Source: Halomonadaceae bacterium T82-2
GTDB taxonomy: Bacteria; Pseudomonadota; Gammaproteobacteria; Pseudomonadales; Halomonadaceae
Assembly: GCA_001577635.1 (NCBI GenBank)
Contig: LSBP01000003.1
Span: 149,512 to 213,511, forward strand
Length of the DNA stretch: 64,000 bases
Reading direction: 5' to 3'
In this document: positions 54,340 through 63,892 of the stretch, in pieces
Layout: every line of letters starts with the position of its first letter
Position numbering within the stretch: position 1 is the stretch's first letter
Notes under the pieces: model-generated
Told to the model about the DNA's origin: nothing
The model's input: the letters and a program-made list of their open reading frames with translations, nothing else
Database searches by the model: none
Position numbers and translations under genes: made by a program

Positions 54340-55593
54340 TCAGCCGGCGGCACGTACCGCACTGGCCAGACGCTCGGCCGCCTTCTCGGCAGGCATGTCG
54401 GGATCATTGAAGAAGTTGGTGATGACGTCGAAGACGGCCCCCTGCACGCTTGCCGACACCGCCATGCCGTGGGCCAAGCTGGGCACCAGACCGCCCTGCG
54501 CCTGTGCGGCATCGAAAGCCTCGCGCGAGGACTTGGCGCAGGCATCGAAGTCATCCAGCGGTACGTCCATGCGCACCGGAATCGATCCCTTGGCCTTGTT
54601 GAAGGTGGTCTGGAAATCCTTGGACAGGATCAGCCCCGCCAGGTCCATCTGGGCCTGCTGCTTGCCCTTGTCATCGACCTTGAACATGGCGAAGCTGTCG
54701 ACGTTGTAGGAAAACATGTGCTCGGTCATGGGCGCCGCTTCGCACAGGTAATCCTCACTCGGCGTCATGCCGGCGGCGGTGAACTCGCCCTTGGCCCAGT
54801 CGCCCATGATCTGCATCGCGGCCTTGCCGCTGATGACCATCGAGGTGGCGATGTTCCAGTCACGCCCGGCAATATCGGGGTCCATGGCGCCGCGCAGCTT
54901 CTTGAAGGTCTTGAGTGCCTTGACCATGGTGTCGCTGGTCAGCGCCTCGGGATCGAGATCGACAAAGGCCTTGCGGTAGAAGTCGGCACCACCGACGCCC
55001 ATCAGAACCACCTCGAAGACGGTGGCGTCCTGCCAGGGCTGGCCGCCATGCGCCAGCGGAACGAAGCCGGCGTCGCGAATCTTCCTGGCATCGGCAAAGA
55101 ATTCGTCCCAGGTCCTGGGCAGCGAATCGACCCCGGATTTCTCGAGCACCTCCGGGTTGGCCCACAGCCAGTTGATACGGTGGATATTCACGGGGACCGC
55201 GGCATAGTGGCCGTCGACCTTGTCATAGGCCGACAGCTCCGGCGGCAGGAAGGCGTCCCAGTTTTCTTCCTTGGCGACCTTGTCGATGTTGCCGAGGAAG
55301 CCCATCTCTCCCCATTCCTGGATGAGCGGCCCCTTGATCTGGGCGACCGCCGGCGGGTTGCCCGAGATGGCACGGGACTTGAGCACCGTCATGGCGCTGT
55401 CGCCGCCGCCACCGGCCACCGCGAAGTCCTTCCAGGTGTGCCCCTTGGCCTCGAGCTTCTGCTTGAGCAGGTTCGCGGCCTTGGCTTCACCGCCGGAGGT
55501 CCACCAGTGCAGCACCTCGATTTCGGCGGCGTTGGCCTGGGTCACGGCCGCCGCCAGTGCGGCGCCGGCAGCCAGTGTATAGAGCGGTTTCAT
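54340..55593 (-). CDS. gtsA: Glucose/mannose-type ABC transporter, sugar-binding protein GtsA
   Basis: A 417-residue periplasmic binding protein with a signal peptide cut near ANA-AEIEV (about residue 22). The mature start EIEVLHWWTSGGEAKAANLLKQ matches Pseudomonas GtsA glucose-binding proteins and the P. putida mannose/glucose class. Trp-rich ligand-site segments (RINWLWANPEVL, HGGQPWQDAT) are seen. It follows an AGE isomerase by 37 bases on the same strand, suggesting mannose or glucose as ligand. Confidence 0.9.
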   Translation of the reverse strand: MKPLYTLAAGAALAAAVTQANAAEIEVLHWWTSGGEAKAANLLKQKLEAKGHTWKDFAVAGGGGDSAMTVLKSRAISGNPPAVAQIKGPLIQEWGEMGFLGNIDKVAKEENWDAFLPPELSAYDKVDGHYAAVPVNIHRINWLWANPEVLEKSGVDSLPRTWDEFFADARKIRDAGFVPLAHGGQPWQDATVFEVVLMGVGGADFYRKAFVDLDPEALTSDTMVKALKTFKKLRGAMDPDIAGRDWNIATSMVISGKAAMQIMGDWAKGEFTAAGMTPSEDYLCEAAPMTEHMFSYNVDSFAMFKVDDKGKQQAQMDLAGLILSKDFQTTFNKAKGSIPVRMDVPLDDFDACAKSSREAFDAAQAQGGLVPSLAHGMAVSASVQGAVFDVITNFFNDPDMPAEKAAERLASAVRAAG

Positions 55594-55630
55594 GACGTGT
55601 CTCCCTTCTGGTTATTGTGGTGGCGCAGGG

Positions 55631-56830
55631 TCAGACGCGAGGCAGGCGCGCCTCGCGACGTTCGAGAATCGGCAGGATGTCATGGCAGGCGCCCATGGTG
55701 TGGTAGTCCACCTTGCCGGCCGGGCTCTTTTCGTCGGAATAGCGGCGGTTATCCGGCGTCAGGATGCGATACCAGCCTCCGTGACGATGGTCGATCATGT
55801 ATTGCCAGCTGAAATCCGCCAGACGCCGGTACCAACGCCAGAAGCGGTGTTCGCCGGTGGCGTCGGCCAGCATCGCCGCCGCCGCCAGGCTTTCCGCCTG
55901 CACCCAGAAATACTTGTCGCTGTCGCAGTGGCGCCGCTCGAGGTCGACCCCGTAGACCAGCCCGCCATGATCGGCATCCCACCCCGCCTCGACCGCCTCG
56001 ATGAACAGTCGCGCCGCCGTCGGCAGCAGCCAGACCTCGTCGGGGCAGTGGCGCGAAAGGATCGTCAGAAGCTTGGCCCACTCGGTCTGATGGCCGATCT
56101 GGAAGCCCCAGGGGCGGAAAAGGTGACGCGGATTGTCGCGGTTGTACTCCAGGTCCACGCGCCAGCGACGATCGAAATGCTCCCAGATCCAGCCATCGGT
56201 CTGCCGGGCCTGGCGCTGCCAGATCGCCCGTGCGACGGCGAGCGCGCGCTCGAGATAGGCCGGGTCCTGCGTCGCTTCGAAGGCGGCGATCAGAGCCTCG
56301 CAGCTGTGCATGTTGGCGTTCTGGCCCCGGTAGTCGCTCACCCACCAGCACGCGTCTGCTTCATCGGCATACAGTTGCCATTGGGGCTCCCAGAAGCGCC
56401 GGGTCTGCAGCGCATGAACGCGCTCTAGGCCGTCACGGGCTTCGGTGATGCCGCAACGCAGTGCCGTGGCATAGGCCAGCAGCACGAAGGCCAGGCCGTA
56501 ACAGTGGTTGGTGGTATCCGCGGGTTGATGGTCGATCAGTGTCCAGGCATAGCCCTGGTAGCGAGTCTGGAAATGCGCCTGCTCGAGATAGCGAAGTCCG
56601 TGACGCGCCCAGTGCCGGTACTCTTCCCGCCCGGTAAACGCCGCATGGCGCGCATAGGTGAAGACATAGCGGGCACTCGACACCAGATGACGGTGACGGG
56701 TGTCGTAAACCTCGCCGTCATCCTTGAGATAATGGTGAAAGCCGCCGCCGGCATCGATGCAGCGCGGATGGTAGAAAGCCATGGTTCGCGCAAGATGCGA
56801 CCGGAGCTGGCGCGGGTCGTCGAGAGGCAT
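55631..56830 (-). CDS. AGE family sugar epimerase/isomerase (D-mannose isomerase-like)
   Basis: A 399-residue alpha/alpha-barrel enzyme of the N-acylglucosamine 2-epimerase family. Conserved residues are HRHLVSSARYVF, WGFQIGHQTEW (catalytic histidine, about residue 246), WVQAESLAAA, and DYHTMGACHD near the C-terminus. Stand-alone members with this pattern, next to sugar ABC importers, interconvert mannose and fructose or epimerise related aldoses. It heads the operon AGE-gtsABCD, so the importer substrate may be mannose. Confidence 0.85.
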   Translation of the reverse strand: MPLDDPRQLRSHLARTMAFYHPRCIDAGGGFHHYLKDDGEVYDTRHRHLVSSARYVFTYARHAAFTGREEYRHWARHGLRYLEQAHFQTRYQGYAWTLIDHQPADTTNHCYGLAFVLLAYATALRCGITEARDGLERVHALQTRRFWEPQWQLYADEADACWWVSDYRGQNANMHSCEALIAAFEATQDPAYLERALAVARAIWQRQARQTDGWIWEHFDRRWRVDLEYNRDNPRHLFRPWGFQIGHQTEWAKLLTILSRHCPDEVWLLPTAARLFIEAVEAGWDADHGGLVYGVDLERRHCDSDKYFWVQAESLAAAAMLADATGEHRFWRWYRRLADFSWQYMIDHRHGGWYRILTPDNRRYSDEKSPAGKVDYHTMGACHDILPILERREARLPRV

Positions 56831-56946
56831 GGGCGTGATCCTGCAATCTTGTCGTTATAAGGCGTGCCGAACCGGGCATCAGGGACACGATAGCGCAGGT
56901 TGTTCCAGGCGGGGATTACCGAATCCTGCAAAGTCTTGCCGGAGTA

Positions 56947-58410
56947 TTACAGGCTGGTAACACTCGACGTCTCGTCGCCGAGCGGCAGTTGCAGCCGCAC
57001 CTCGAGGCCGCCGGCACTGGCCCGCCCCAGATGGATATCGCCCCCATGCGCCCGTGCAATGTGCCGCGCGATGGCCAGCCCCAGCCCGCTGCCGCCGGTA
57101 TGGCGGCTGCGCGAGGGCTCGAGTCGCACGAAGGGCTGGAAGACACGCTCACGCTGCGCCTCGGGGATGCCCGGGCCATCGTCACGAACCCAGACATCCA
57201 CTCGATCGACCTCACGGCGAACCGCCACATCCACGCGCTTGCCGTAGAAGATGGCATTCTCGATCAGGTTGGTCAGGCAACGCTTGAGCGCCAGCGGCTT
57301 GGCCATCACCGACCCGGCTTCGCCACTGAGGTGCAGCGGCTTGCCATGCACGGCCAGTTCATCCTGCAATTCGATCAGCAGGCCATCGAGATCCACTGGC
57401 TGGAGCTGCTCGTGCAGATCCAGTCCCTTGACCGACGCCAGCGCCCCCTTCACCAGCTGATCCATCTCATCGAGTGTGCGGATGAAGGCCTCACGCTGGT
57501 CATCCTCTTCCAGCAGTTCGGCACGTAGCCGCAGTCGGGTGATCGGTGTCTTGAGGTCATGCGAGATTGCCGAGAACAGCCGTTCGCGTTCCTCGACCTG
57601 CTGCCGGATCCGCTCGCTCATGCGATTGAAAGCCACCGCCGTGTCACGCAGCTCCCTTGGGCCCCGCTCGGCCAGTGGCGGTGTTTCCAGATCATCCCCC
57701 AGGCGCCGCGCCGCCCGCGCCATCACCGATAACGGCCGTGTCATCCAGCGAATCCCCATCAGCGACAGCGCAATCACCGTAACCAGCACCGCCAACAACG
57801 CGAACAGCCGATCGCCGGCCAGCCAGCTTGGCCCGTCCAGCAACCCGGCGACCGGCAGACTGGTGGCCACGAACAGCCATTGATGGGTGTCCAGTGGCAT
57901 CTGCACCACCAGAATCGGCGTCGACAACGGTGCCATCGCCAGGCTGCGATGCGCCCAGTGGGCAGGCAGTGCATCCAGGGCCACTTCGTTGTTGAAGACC
58001 CGAAGATGCTCGGGGCGGGAGAAGTCGATGGTCAGCGCCACCTTGCCCAGCTGACGATGCAGCCCCTCGCGCAGGTTGCGGGCTACCAGTTGCCGAGCCC
58101 GGTCGGGGGGCGACCCCGTCAGATGGATACGGTGATCGTTGACGCTGACGAAGAAGCGCGTTCCTCCCATGTCGCGCAGCTGCTCGAGCACGATGTGCCG
58201 GTACTCGTAAGGCAGCGAGCGGAAGTAACGTACCGTGGCGGCCAGGCTGTCGGCCAGGTTGCGCGAGAGGGTATCGAGCTGGGCGAAGCGCTCACGGTTC
58301 TCCTGCCAGCTCCATAATCCATAACTGGCCACCTGGGCACTCAGCACCCCCAGCAGCATCAACAGCACGAAGCGGCCGCGCAGGGTCCGCGGTCGCAAAG
58401 CGGTTTTCAC
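56947..58410 (-). CDS. Sensor histidine kinase, sugar-uptake two-component system
   Basis: A 487-residue kinase with two membrane spans (about 13-30 and 185-205), a roughly 150-residue periplasmic sensor between them, a HAMP linker, and a catalytic core: H-box SAISHDLKTPITRL (His284), NLIENAIFYG, DDGPGIP and GGSGLGLAI. GTG 58410 overlaps the response-regulator stop (GTGA). In Pseudomonas the gts importer is flanked by GtrS-GltR; this pair is probably its counterpart. The ligand is inferred only. Confidence 0.88.
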   Translation of the reverse strand: MKTALRPRTLRGRFVLLMLLGVLSAQVASYGLWSWQENRERFAQLDTLSRNLADSLAATVRYFRSLPYEYRHIVLEQLRDMGGTRFFVSVNDHRIHLTGSPPDRARQLVARNLREGLHRQLGKVALTIDFSRPEHLRVFNNEVALDALPAHWAHRSLAMAPLSTPILVVQMPLDTHQWLFVATSLPVAGLLDGPSWLAGDRLFALLAVLVTVIALSLMGIRWMTRPLSVMARAARRLGDDLETPPLAERGPRELRDTAVAFNRMSERIRQQVEERERLFSAISHDLKTPITRLRLRAELLEEDDQREAFIRTLDEMDQLVKGALASVKGLDLHEQLQPVDLDGLLIELQDELAVHGKPLHLSGEAGSVMAKPLALKRCLTNLIENAIFYGKRVDVAVRREVDRVDVWVRDDGPGIPEAQRERVFQPFVRLEPSRSRHTGGSGLGLAIARHIARAHGGDIHLGRASAGGLEVRLQLPLGDETSSVTSL

Positions 58411-59120
58411 GCCTCCGCTTCCACGGTCGTAGCCAGCACGTAGCCGGCGCCCCGCACCGTGCGTATCAACTGCGAGTGCTGGGCATCCTCGCCGAGGCGT
58501 TGACGCAGTCGGCACACATGCACGTCGATGGAACGATCCAGCGGGGGCGCCCGGCGCCCGCGGCTGAGATCATAGAGCCGCTCACGCGAGAGGACCTGCT
58601 CGGGATGCTCGAGAAACACGCCGAGCAGCAAATAGTCGGCCCCGGATAATGCACTGCGCTGCCCCTCGGCGTCGATCAGCTCGCGGGTGATGCGATCCAG
58701 CCGCCAGTGGCCGAAGCGAACCACACGGGCGGCCTCGGGACTGATCGGGCGCGCACGCCGCAGCACCGCCTTGATGCGCGCCAGCAGTTCGCGCGGATTG
58801 AACGGCTTGGCCAGGTAATCGTCGGCCCCCAGTTCCAGCCCCAGAATCCGGTCGGTTTCATCAGCACTGGCGGTCAGCATGATGATCGGGACCTGATGAT
58901 GGCGCCGCAGATCGCGACACAACGACAGGCCATCCTCACCGGGCATCATGATGTCGAGCACCACCAGATCCGGCACGGCTTCCTGCATCAGGGCCCGGAG
59001 CGCCTCGCCATCCTCGGCGAGAGCGACCGCGAAGCCCTGCCGCTCCAGATAGGTCTTCAGCAGTTCACGAATTTCGGCATCGTCATCGACCACGGCCACT
59101 GTCGAAGGCTGCATCGTCAT
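58407..59120 (-). CDS. Response regulator, OmpR family (GltR-like)
   Basis: A 237-residue regulator. The receiver domain has the acidic cluster VVDDDAE, phospho-acceptor Asp56 (VVLDIMMPGEDG), and LTASADETDRI / GADDYLAKPFN. A C-terminal winged helix (about 140-235) ends in SIDVHVCRLRQRLGED and IRTVRGAGYVL. ATG 59120 is chosen because the domain starts there and AGGAA precedes it. It is co-transcribed with the kinase and lies upstream of the AGE-gts operon it likely controls. Confidence 0.9.
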   Translation of the reverse strand: MTMQPSTVAVVDDDAEIRELLKTYLERQGFAVALAEDGEALRALMQEAVPDLVVLDIMMPGEDGLSLCRDLRRHHQVPIIMLTASADETDRILGLELGADDYLAKPFNPRELLARIKAVLRRARPISPEAARVVRFGHWRLDRITRELIDAEGQRSALSGADYLLLGVFLEHPEQVLSRERLYDLSRGRRAPPLDRSIDVHVCRLRQRLGEDAQHSQLIRTVRGAGYVLATTVEAEA

Positions 59121-59183
59121 AACCGGCAAGATTCCTGTTCCATCCCGGCTGGCGAGACGGCGGTGTTGATGGGACCAGTGCGG

Positions 59184-59212
59184 ATGATGCGGCCTCCCGC
59201 CATAGCCATCAA
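59184..59212 (-). promoter_or_regulatory. Possible promoter of the two-component system
   Basis: On the minus strand, TTGATG (plus 59207-59212) and CATCAT (59184-59189) are 17 bases apart, each matching four of six consensus positions. It is the best sigma70-like pair in the 249-base gap between the divergent response regulator and ECF sigma genes. Confidence 0.3.
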
Positions 59213-59369
59213 GCCGCGCCCCGCCACGGGCGACCAAAGTGGCAGGCTCGACTTGCCGGGTGGCGATGGATGGCGGAGAGCGGCGTGGCGCATGTCATTG
59301 ACGACCTGCGTATCGCAACCCAGCCGGGCTCGCTATGATGACCGGATACCCAGCGTGGCAGAGAGCGGC

Positions 59370-59924
59370 ATGACCCGGTACGAACAGGATCCCCTCATCG
59401 ACATCCTGGCTGGTTGCGCCAATGGCGAGGCTCGAGCCTTCGAACGGCTCTACCACGCCACCAGCGCGCATCTATACGCGCAACTGCTGCGTATCGTCAG
59501 GGAAGAAAGCGCCGCCCAGGATTGCCTGCAGCAGGTCTACCTGCGCGTCTGGCAGACAGCCGGGCGCTATGACGCCAACCTGTCGCGCCCCATGACCTGG
59601 CTGTCCACCATCACCCGTAACGTGGGCATCGACTGGCTGAGGCGCAGCCGCCGGAGAAGCGAGGATGGCGACGCGGCGCTCGAGACATTGGCCGATGACA
59701 CCGACCTGACAGCCACCAGCGAGCTCGCCCAGCATACCGCGCGACTGCACGCCTGCCTCGAGACCCTGTCGGCCGATCAGCGACGGGCGCTGGAGACGGC
59801 CTATTTCGAAGGGCTGACCCATGGTGAGCTGGCCGAAGTCCTGAGCCAGCCGCTGGGTACCGTCAAGAGCTGGATACGGCGTGGACTCGAGAGGTTGAGA
59901 ACATGCATGACCCGTGGGATTTGA
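59370..59924 (+). CDS. ECF RNA polymerase sigma factor (SigK-like)
   Basis: A 184-residue ECF sigma factor. Region 2 spans about 20-85 (ARAFERLYHATSAHLYAQLLR, DCLQQVYLRVWQTAGRYD) and region 4 about 125-180 (LSADQRRALETAYFEGLTHGELAEVLSQPLGTVKSWIRRGLERL, here noted as QPLGTVKSWIRRGL). The next gene, overlapping by 22 bases, is a RskA-type anti-sigma factor. Such pairs respond to envelope or oxidative stress. Target promoters are unknown. Confidence 0.92.
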   Translation: MTRYEQDPLIDILAGCANGEARAFERLYHATSAHLYAQLLRIVREESAAQDCLQQVYLRVWQTAGRYDANLSRPMTWLSTITRNVGIDWLRRSRRRSEDGDAALETLADDTDLTATSELAQHTARLHACLETLSADQRRALETAYFEGLTHGELAEVLSQPLGTVKSWIRRGLERLRTCMTRGI

Positions 59925-60613
59925 GCGACCCGGACGAGCGTGACCTGGCGGCCGGCGAATACGTGCTGGGTACCCTGGACAGCCGGCAGCAGGCGCATTT
60001 CGAAGCCCTGCTCGCGGTCAGCCCGGAGCTCCAGCGCCAGGTCGCTGACTGGCGCGAACACCTGCAGGTCTTCAACACCCCCCTCGAACCGGTGGCGCCG
60101 CCGGACGCGCTGTGGCCACGCATCGTTCGGACGCTGGGCCTGACACCCCGCCCCTGGTGGCGCCGCCTGAGTGTATGGCGTTCCCTGAGCGCCGGCCTGG
60201 CCCTGAGCACGCTGATCCTCGGCACCCTGCTTCTCGTTCGCCCGGCGCCGTCCGGCATGCCAGGAGACGCCGTCTATGTCGTGCTCGACGACAACCGGGT
60301 GCCGGGCTGGATCATCTATGCGGAAAGTGATGGCGAGCTGATGGCCCAGGCGGTTCAGCCCACTGACATGCCCGACGGTATGGCCGGCGAACTGTGGATG
60401 ATGAAGGACGGTCAGCCAGTGTCGCTGGGCATGCTGCCCGGCCGCGGCGAGGCGCGCATGCGCATGCCGGCGTCTCTGCGGCCGATGATGCACCATGCCG
60501 ACTTCGCGGTCAGCATCGAGCCGGCCAGCGGTGCGCCACAGGGCCGTCCCACCGGTCGCGTCATCGACCAGGGCAAGCTGGTACCGATGCGCGGCGATAA
60601 CTGGTCGCTGTGA
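59903..60613 (+). CDS. RskA-type anti-sigma factor
   Basis: A 236-residue single-span inner membrane protein. The N-terminal cytosolic anti-sigma domain starts DLAAGEYVLGTLDSRQQAHFEALL, a membrane helix lies near residues 92-112 (SAGLALSTLILGTLLLV), and the periplasmic RskA domain follows (LDDNRVPGWIIYAESDGELM, SIEPASGAPQGRPTGRV). It would sequester the sigma factor encoded 22 bases into its start until signal-dependent release. Convergent with lhgO, 16 bases away. Confidence 0.9.
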   Translation: MHDPWDLSDPDERDLAAGEYVLGTLDSRQQAHFEALLAVSPELQRQVADWREHLQVFNTPLEPVAPPDALWPRIVRTLGLTPRPWWRRLSVWRSLSAGLALSTLILGTLLLVRPAPSGMPGDAVYVVLDDNRVPGWIIYAESDGELMAQAVQPTDMPDGMAGELWMMKDGQPVSLGMLPGRGEARMRMPASLRPMMHHADFAVSIEPASGAPQGRPTGRVIDQGKLVPMRGDNWSL

Positions 60614-60629
60614 GACCCCGGAGATACCG

Positions 60630-61823
60630 TCATCCGACCAGCGCCTGCACCTTCTCGACGATGTGCGCGCCGATCGGAATCGCCGACGTGGCGGCCGGCG
60701 ACGGCGCATTGCAGACATTGACGGTGCGCGTGGTATTGACGAAGCGAAAGTCATCGATCAGCTTGCCGTCGCTGGAAACCGCCTGGGCCCTCACGCCGGC
60801 CGGATAGGGCTGCAGATCCTCGAGCGCCAGCTCCGGGCAGTACTTGCGCACCTCCTCGAGATACCCCTTCTTGAACAGGGAATTCTTCATCTCAATCAGG
60901 CCCGGCCGCAGATTGGCCTTGAGCACCTTGAGAATGCCCGGGTTGGTCAGCATCGCGGCACTGTCGGTCAAGGACACGTCGCGCTTGCGATACCCCTCAC
61001 GCTTGAAGGCCAGCACCGCATTGGGGCCGACGGTCACACTGCCATCGATCATGCGGGTCAGGTGCACACCGAGAAACGGCATCGAGGGGTCCGGAATCGG
61101 GTAGATCAGGTGGTTGACGATGCCGTTATGGCGTTCGGGCAGCCGGTAGTACTCGCCCCGGAACGGACAGATGGTGAAGCCCGGCTTCACACCCAGCATG
61201 CTGACCACCCGGTCCGCCATCAGCCCGGCGCAAGAGACGAGATAGCGCGAGGTAAAGCTGCCCTGACCGGTCTCCACCACGACCTCCTCACGCCGCTCGC
61301 TGAGCCCCGTCACTTCGGTGTCGTAACGAATCTCGCCGCCTTGGCGACGAAACACCTCGCCCATGGCCTCCGCCACTCTGGCGTAGTCGACGATGCCGCT
61401 GGACGGCACGAAGATCCCGCCCTGCCCCGTGATGTTGGGTTCGCGTTCATGCAACGCCTCGGCCGACAGCCATTCACGCTCAAGGCCGTTGGCCGCCGTG
61501 CGTTCCCACAGGGCCTCCATGCGTTGCATCTCGAGCGCATTGGTGGCGACCAGCAGCTTGCCGCACACCTCGTAGGGAATCGCATGTTCGTCACAGAAGG
61601 CCTTGGTGGCGCGATTGCCGGCAAGACAGAAGCGTGCCTTGTGACTGCCGGGCGTGTAATAGACGCCGGCATGAATCACGCCACTGTTGTGCCCGGTCTG
61701 GTGCCGGGCCGGCCCTGCCTCCTTTTCCACGACCAGCATGCGCTTGTCCGGATAGGCCTCCTGAAGCTGCATGGCCGTGGACAGGCCGAGAATGCCGCCA
61801 CCGATGATGATGAAATCGTACAC
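60630..61823 (-). CDS. lhgO: L-2-hydroxyglutarate oxidase
   Basis: A 397-residue FAD oxidoreductase of the LhgO/YgaF group. The dinucleotide motif is IIIGGGILGLSTAMQLQ at the N-terminus; HNSGVIHAGVYYTPGS and PFRGEYYRLP follow, and the end is NAPSPAATSAIPIGAHIVEKV. LhgO oxidises L-2-hydroxyglutarate to 2-oxoglutarate, passing electrons to quinone. GTG 61823 is preferred, with AGAGG five bases upstream. It is divergent from pncA. Confidence 0.92.
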   Translation of the reverse strand: MYDFIIIGGGILGLSTAMQLQEAYPDKRMLVVEKEAGPARHQTGHNSGVIHAGVYYTPGSHKARFCLAGNRATKAFCDEHAIPYEVCGKLLVATNALEMQRMEALWERTAANGLEREWLSAEALHEREPNITGQGGIFVPSSGIVDYARVAEAMGEVFRRQGGEIRYDTEVTGLSERREEVVVETGQGSFTSRYLVSCAGLMADRVVSMLGVKPGFTICPFRGEYYRLPERHNGIVNHLIYPIPDPSMPFLGVHLTRMIDGSVTVGPNAVLAFKREGYRKRDVSLTDSAAMLTNPGILKVLKANLRPGLIEMKNSLFKKGYLEEVRKYCPELALEDLQPYPAGVRAQAVSSDGKLIDDFRFVNTTRTVNVCNAPSPAATSAIPIGAHIVEKVQALVG

Positions 61824-61957
61824 GTCTACCTCTTGTCGTCCCGGGATCAATGCCAGCACTCGAGTCTACCCGATTCATCCGCCACCCGGGGATGGCCCTT
61901 GAAAAGCCGGGCAAAGGCAGCCACACCTGAAACAGGTTCCCCAACGGAGCAAGCGCC

Positions 61958-62503
61958 ATGGCTACCCACGCCCTGCTGCTGGTCGACATCCAGAACGACT
62001 TCTGCCCCGGCGGTACCCTGGCCGTACCCGAGGCCGAGCGGATTCTGCCCGTCGTCAACCGCTGGATCGATGCGGCACAGCGCCAGGGCTGGCCGATCGT
62101 GGCCAGCCGCGACTGGCATCCGCAGGAACACTGCAGCTTCACTGGACAAGGCGGCCCCTGGCCCGCTCACTGCGTCCAGGACACACAGGGGGCCGCCTTC
62201 CCCACCAGCCTGCAGCTACCTGACAAAGCGGTACGCGTCAGCAAGGGCTGTGCCTTCGACCGCGACAACTATTCAGCCTTCGATGGCACGGGGCTGGCCG
62301 TCTACTTGCGCCGGCACGGCGTTCAGCGCCTGCTTGTGGCCGGACTGGCCCTAGATGTCTGCGTCAAGGCCACCGCCGAGGAGGCGCTCGGCCAGGGGTT
62401 CGAGGTCGAGTTGCTCGCCGAGGCCACCCGGGCCGTCGATCCGACACATGCCGCCGACTGCCTCGATGCCCTGCGTCGGGCCGGTGCCACCATCAAGGAG
62501 TGA
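61958..62503 (+). CDS. pncA: Nicotinamidase
   Basis: A 181-residue isochorismatase-fold enzyme that converts nicotinamide to nicotinate. The catalytic triad is Asp10 (LLLVDIQNDF), Lys96 (RVSKGCAF) and Cys135 (LDVCVKATA). Metal ligands are Asp52 and His54 (SRDWHP) and His71 (WPAHCVQ). The context LALDVC replaces the more common LATDYC next to the nucleophile. It precedes pncB by seven bases, so NAD salvage from nicotinamide is encoded as one unit. Confidence 0.95.
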   Translation: MATHALLLVDIQNDFCPGGTLAVPEAERILPVVNRWIDAAQRQGWPIVASRDWHPQEHCSFTGQGGPWPAHCVQDTQGAAFPTSLQLPDKAVRVSKGCAFDRDNYSAFDGTGLAVYLRRHGVQRLLVAGLALDVCVKATAEEALGQGFEVELLAEATRAVDPTHAADCLDALRRAGATIKE

Positions 62504-62510
62504 TTCAGGA

Positions 62511-63875
62511 ATGCCCACCCAGGAACTGCCCCGCGACGAGGATCTCAGCCTGCTGGTCGACCTCTACGAACTGACCATGCTGCAGGCCTACTGGGCCGAA
62601 GGCATGCAGGAGACCGCGACCTTCAGCCTGTTCTTCCGCAAGCTACCGCCGCACCGCAACTACATGCTGGCCTGCGGCCAGCAGCACGTCGCCCGACTCA
62701 TCTCCCAGTTGCGCTTCGGGGAGGAGCAGATCGCGGCCCTGCGTCGCCTGGATCTCTTCAAGCCGGCCTTTCTTGACTGGCTGGCCGACTTTCGTTTTAC
62801 CGGTACCCTGCATGCCCTGCCCGAGGGCACACCGGTCTTCCCGCACGAACCCCTGCTGGAAGTCGAGGCTCCGATCGGCGAGGCGCAGTTTCTCGAGAGC
62901 CTGGTCATGAACTACGTCCATCTCGAGACCGTCCTCGCCTCCAAGGCCTCGCGCATCGTCAATGCCGCCCAGGGTCGCCCGGTCGTCGATTTCGGCATGC
63001 GGCGCATGCACGGCATCGATGCCGCCGTCCGTGGGGTGCGCGCCTATCGCATGGCCGGCATCTCCGCCACCAGCAACGTGCTCGGCGCCAGCCGCCATGA
63101 TCTCCCGGCCCGCGGCACCATGGCGCACAGCTTCATCCAGGCGCATGACAGCGAAGACGTCGCCCTGCAGGCGTTCGCCCGGGAGTTTCCGGGTACGGCC
63201 CTGCTGGTCGACACCTACGACACCGTGGAGGCCGTCAAGCGCCTGATCGGCTGGCTGGATGCCAATCCCGACCTGCACATCAGCGCTATCCGCCTCGATT
63301 CCGGCGATCTCGGCGAGTTGGCGAAGACCTGCCGCCACCTGCTGGACCACGGCGGCTACCCGGAAATCAAGATCACCGCCAGCGGCGGACTCAATGAGTA
63401 TCGCATTCAGGACCTGCTGGCCGATGACGCGCCCATCGACAGTTTCGGCGTGGGTACGGCCCTCGGCGCGGCCAGCGATGCGCCCTGCCTGGAACTGGCC
63501 TACAAGCTGACCGAATATGCCGGCGAGCCACGCCTCAAGCACTCGCCCGGCAAGCATTCCCTGCCCGGACGCAAGCAGGTCTATCGTGAATCCGATGCCG
63601 AGGGGTTCTACCGGCGTGACACCCTGACACTTCGTGACGAAACCGCCCCCGGCATGCCACTGCTGCAACCCATCATCATCGATGGTGAGTTTCAGGCCGA
63701 GCGGATGGCCGATCCCGATACCGCCCGTGAGGCCAGCCTGGATGCCGTCGCCCGGTTGCCCGAGGGGCTTCATCGTCTCGACCAGGGGGCCGCCTATCGG
63801 GTTGATATCAGCGAGCGCATTCATGACTATCGTCGTCAGGCCGAGGCCAGGCTGGGGCTGCCATCGGATGGGTGA
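62511..63875 (+). CDS. pncB: Nicotinate phosphoribosyltransferase
   Basis: A 454-residue NAPRTase, which converts nicotinate and PRPP to nicotinate mononucleotide. It starts LSLLVDLYELTMLQAYWAEG and has the phosphorylated-histidine region ARGTMAHSFIQAHDSE, VDTYDTVEAVKRL and ITASGGLNEYRIQDLL; the PRPP loop GVGTALG is present. The length and ordering match the long bacterial PncB form. ATG 62511 follows TCAGGA. It ends 17 bases before an IS transposase remnant. Confidence 0.95.
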   Translation: MPTQELPRDEDLSLLVDLYELTMLQAYWAEGMQETATFSLFFRKLPPHRNYMLACGQQHVARLISQLRFGEEQIAALRRLDLFKPAFLDWLADFRFTGTLHALPEGTPVFPHEPLLEVEAPIGEAQFLESLVMNYVHLETVLASKASRIVNAAQGRPVVDFGMRRMHGIDAAVRGVRAYRMAGISATSNVLGASRHDLPARGTMAHSFIQAHDSEDVALQAFAREFPGTALLVDTYDTVEAVKRLIGWLDANPDLHISAIRLDSGDLGELAKTCRHLLDHGGYPEIKITASGGLNEYRIQDLLADDAPIDSFGVGTALGAASDAPCLELAYKLTEYAGEPRLKHSPGKHSLPGRKQVYRESDAEGFYRRDTLTLRDETAPGMPLLQPIIIDGEFQAERMADPDTAREASLDAVARLPEGLHRLDQGAAYRVDISERIHDYRRQAEARLGLPSDG

Positions 63876-63892
63876 CCTGGCGATGCTCTTGT

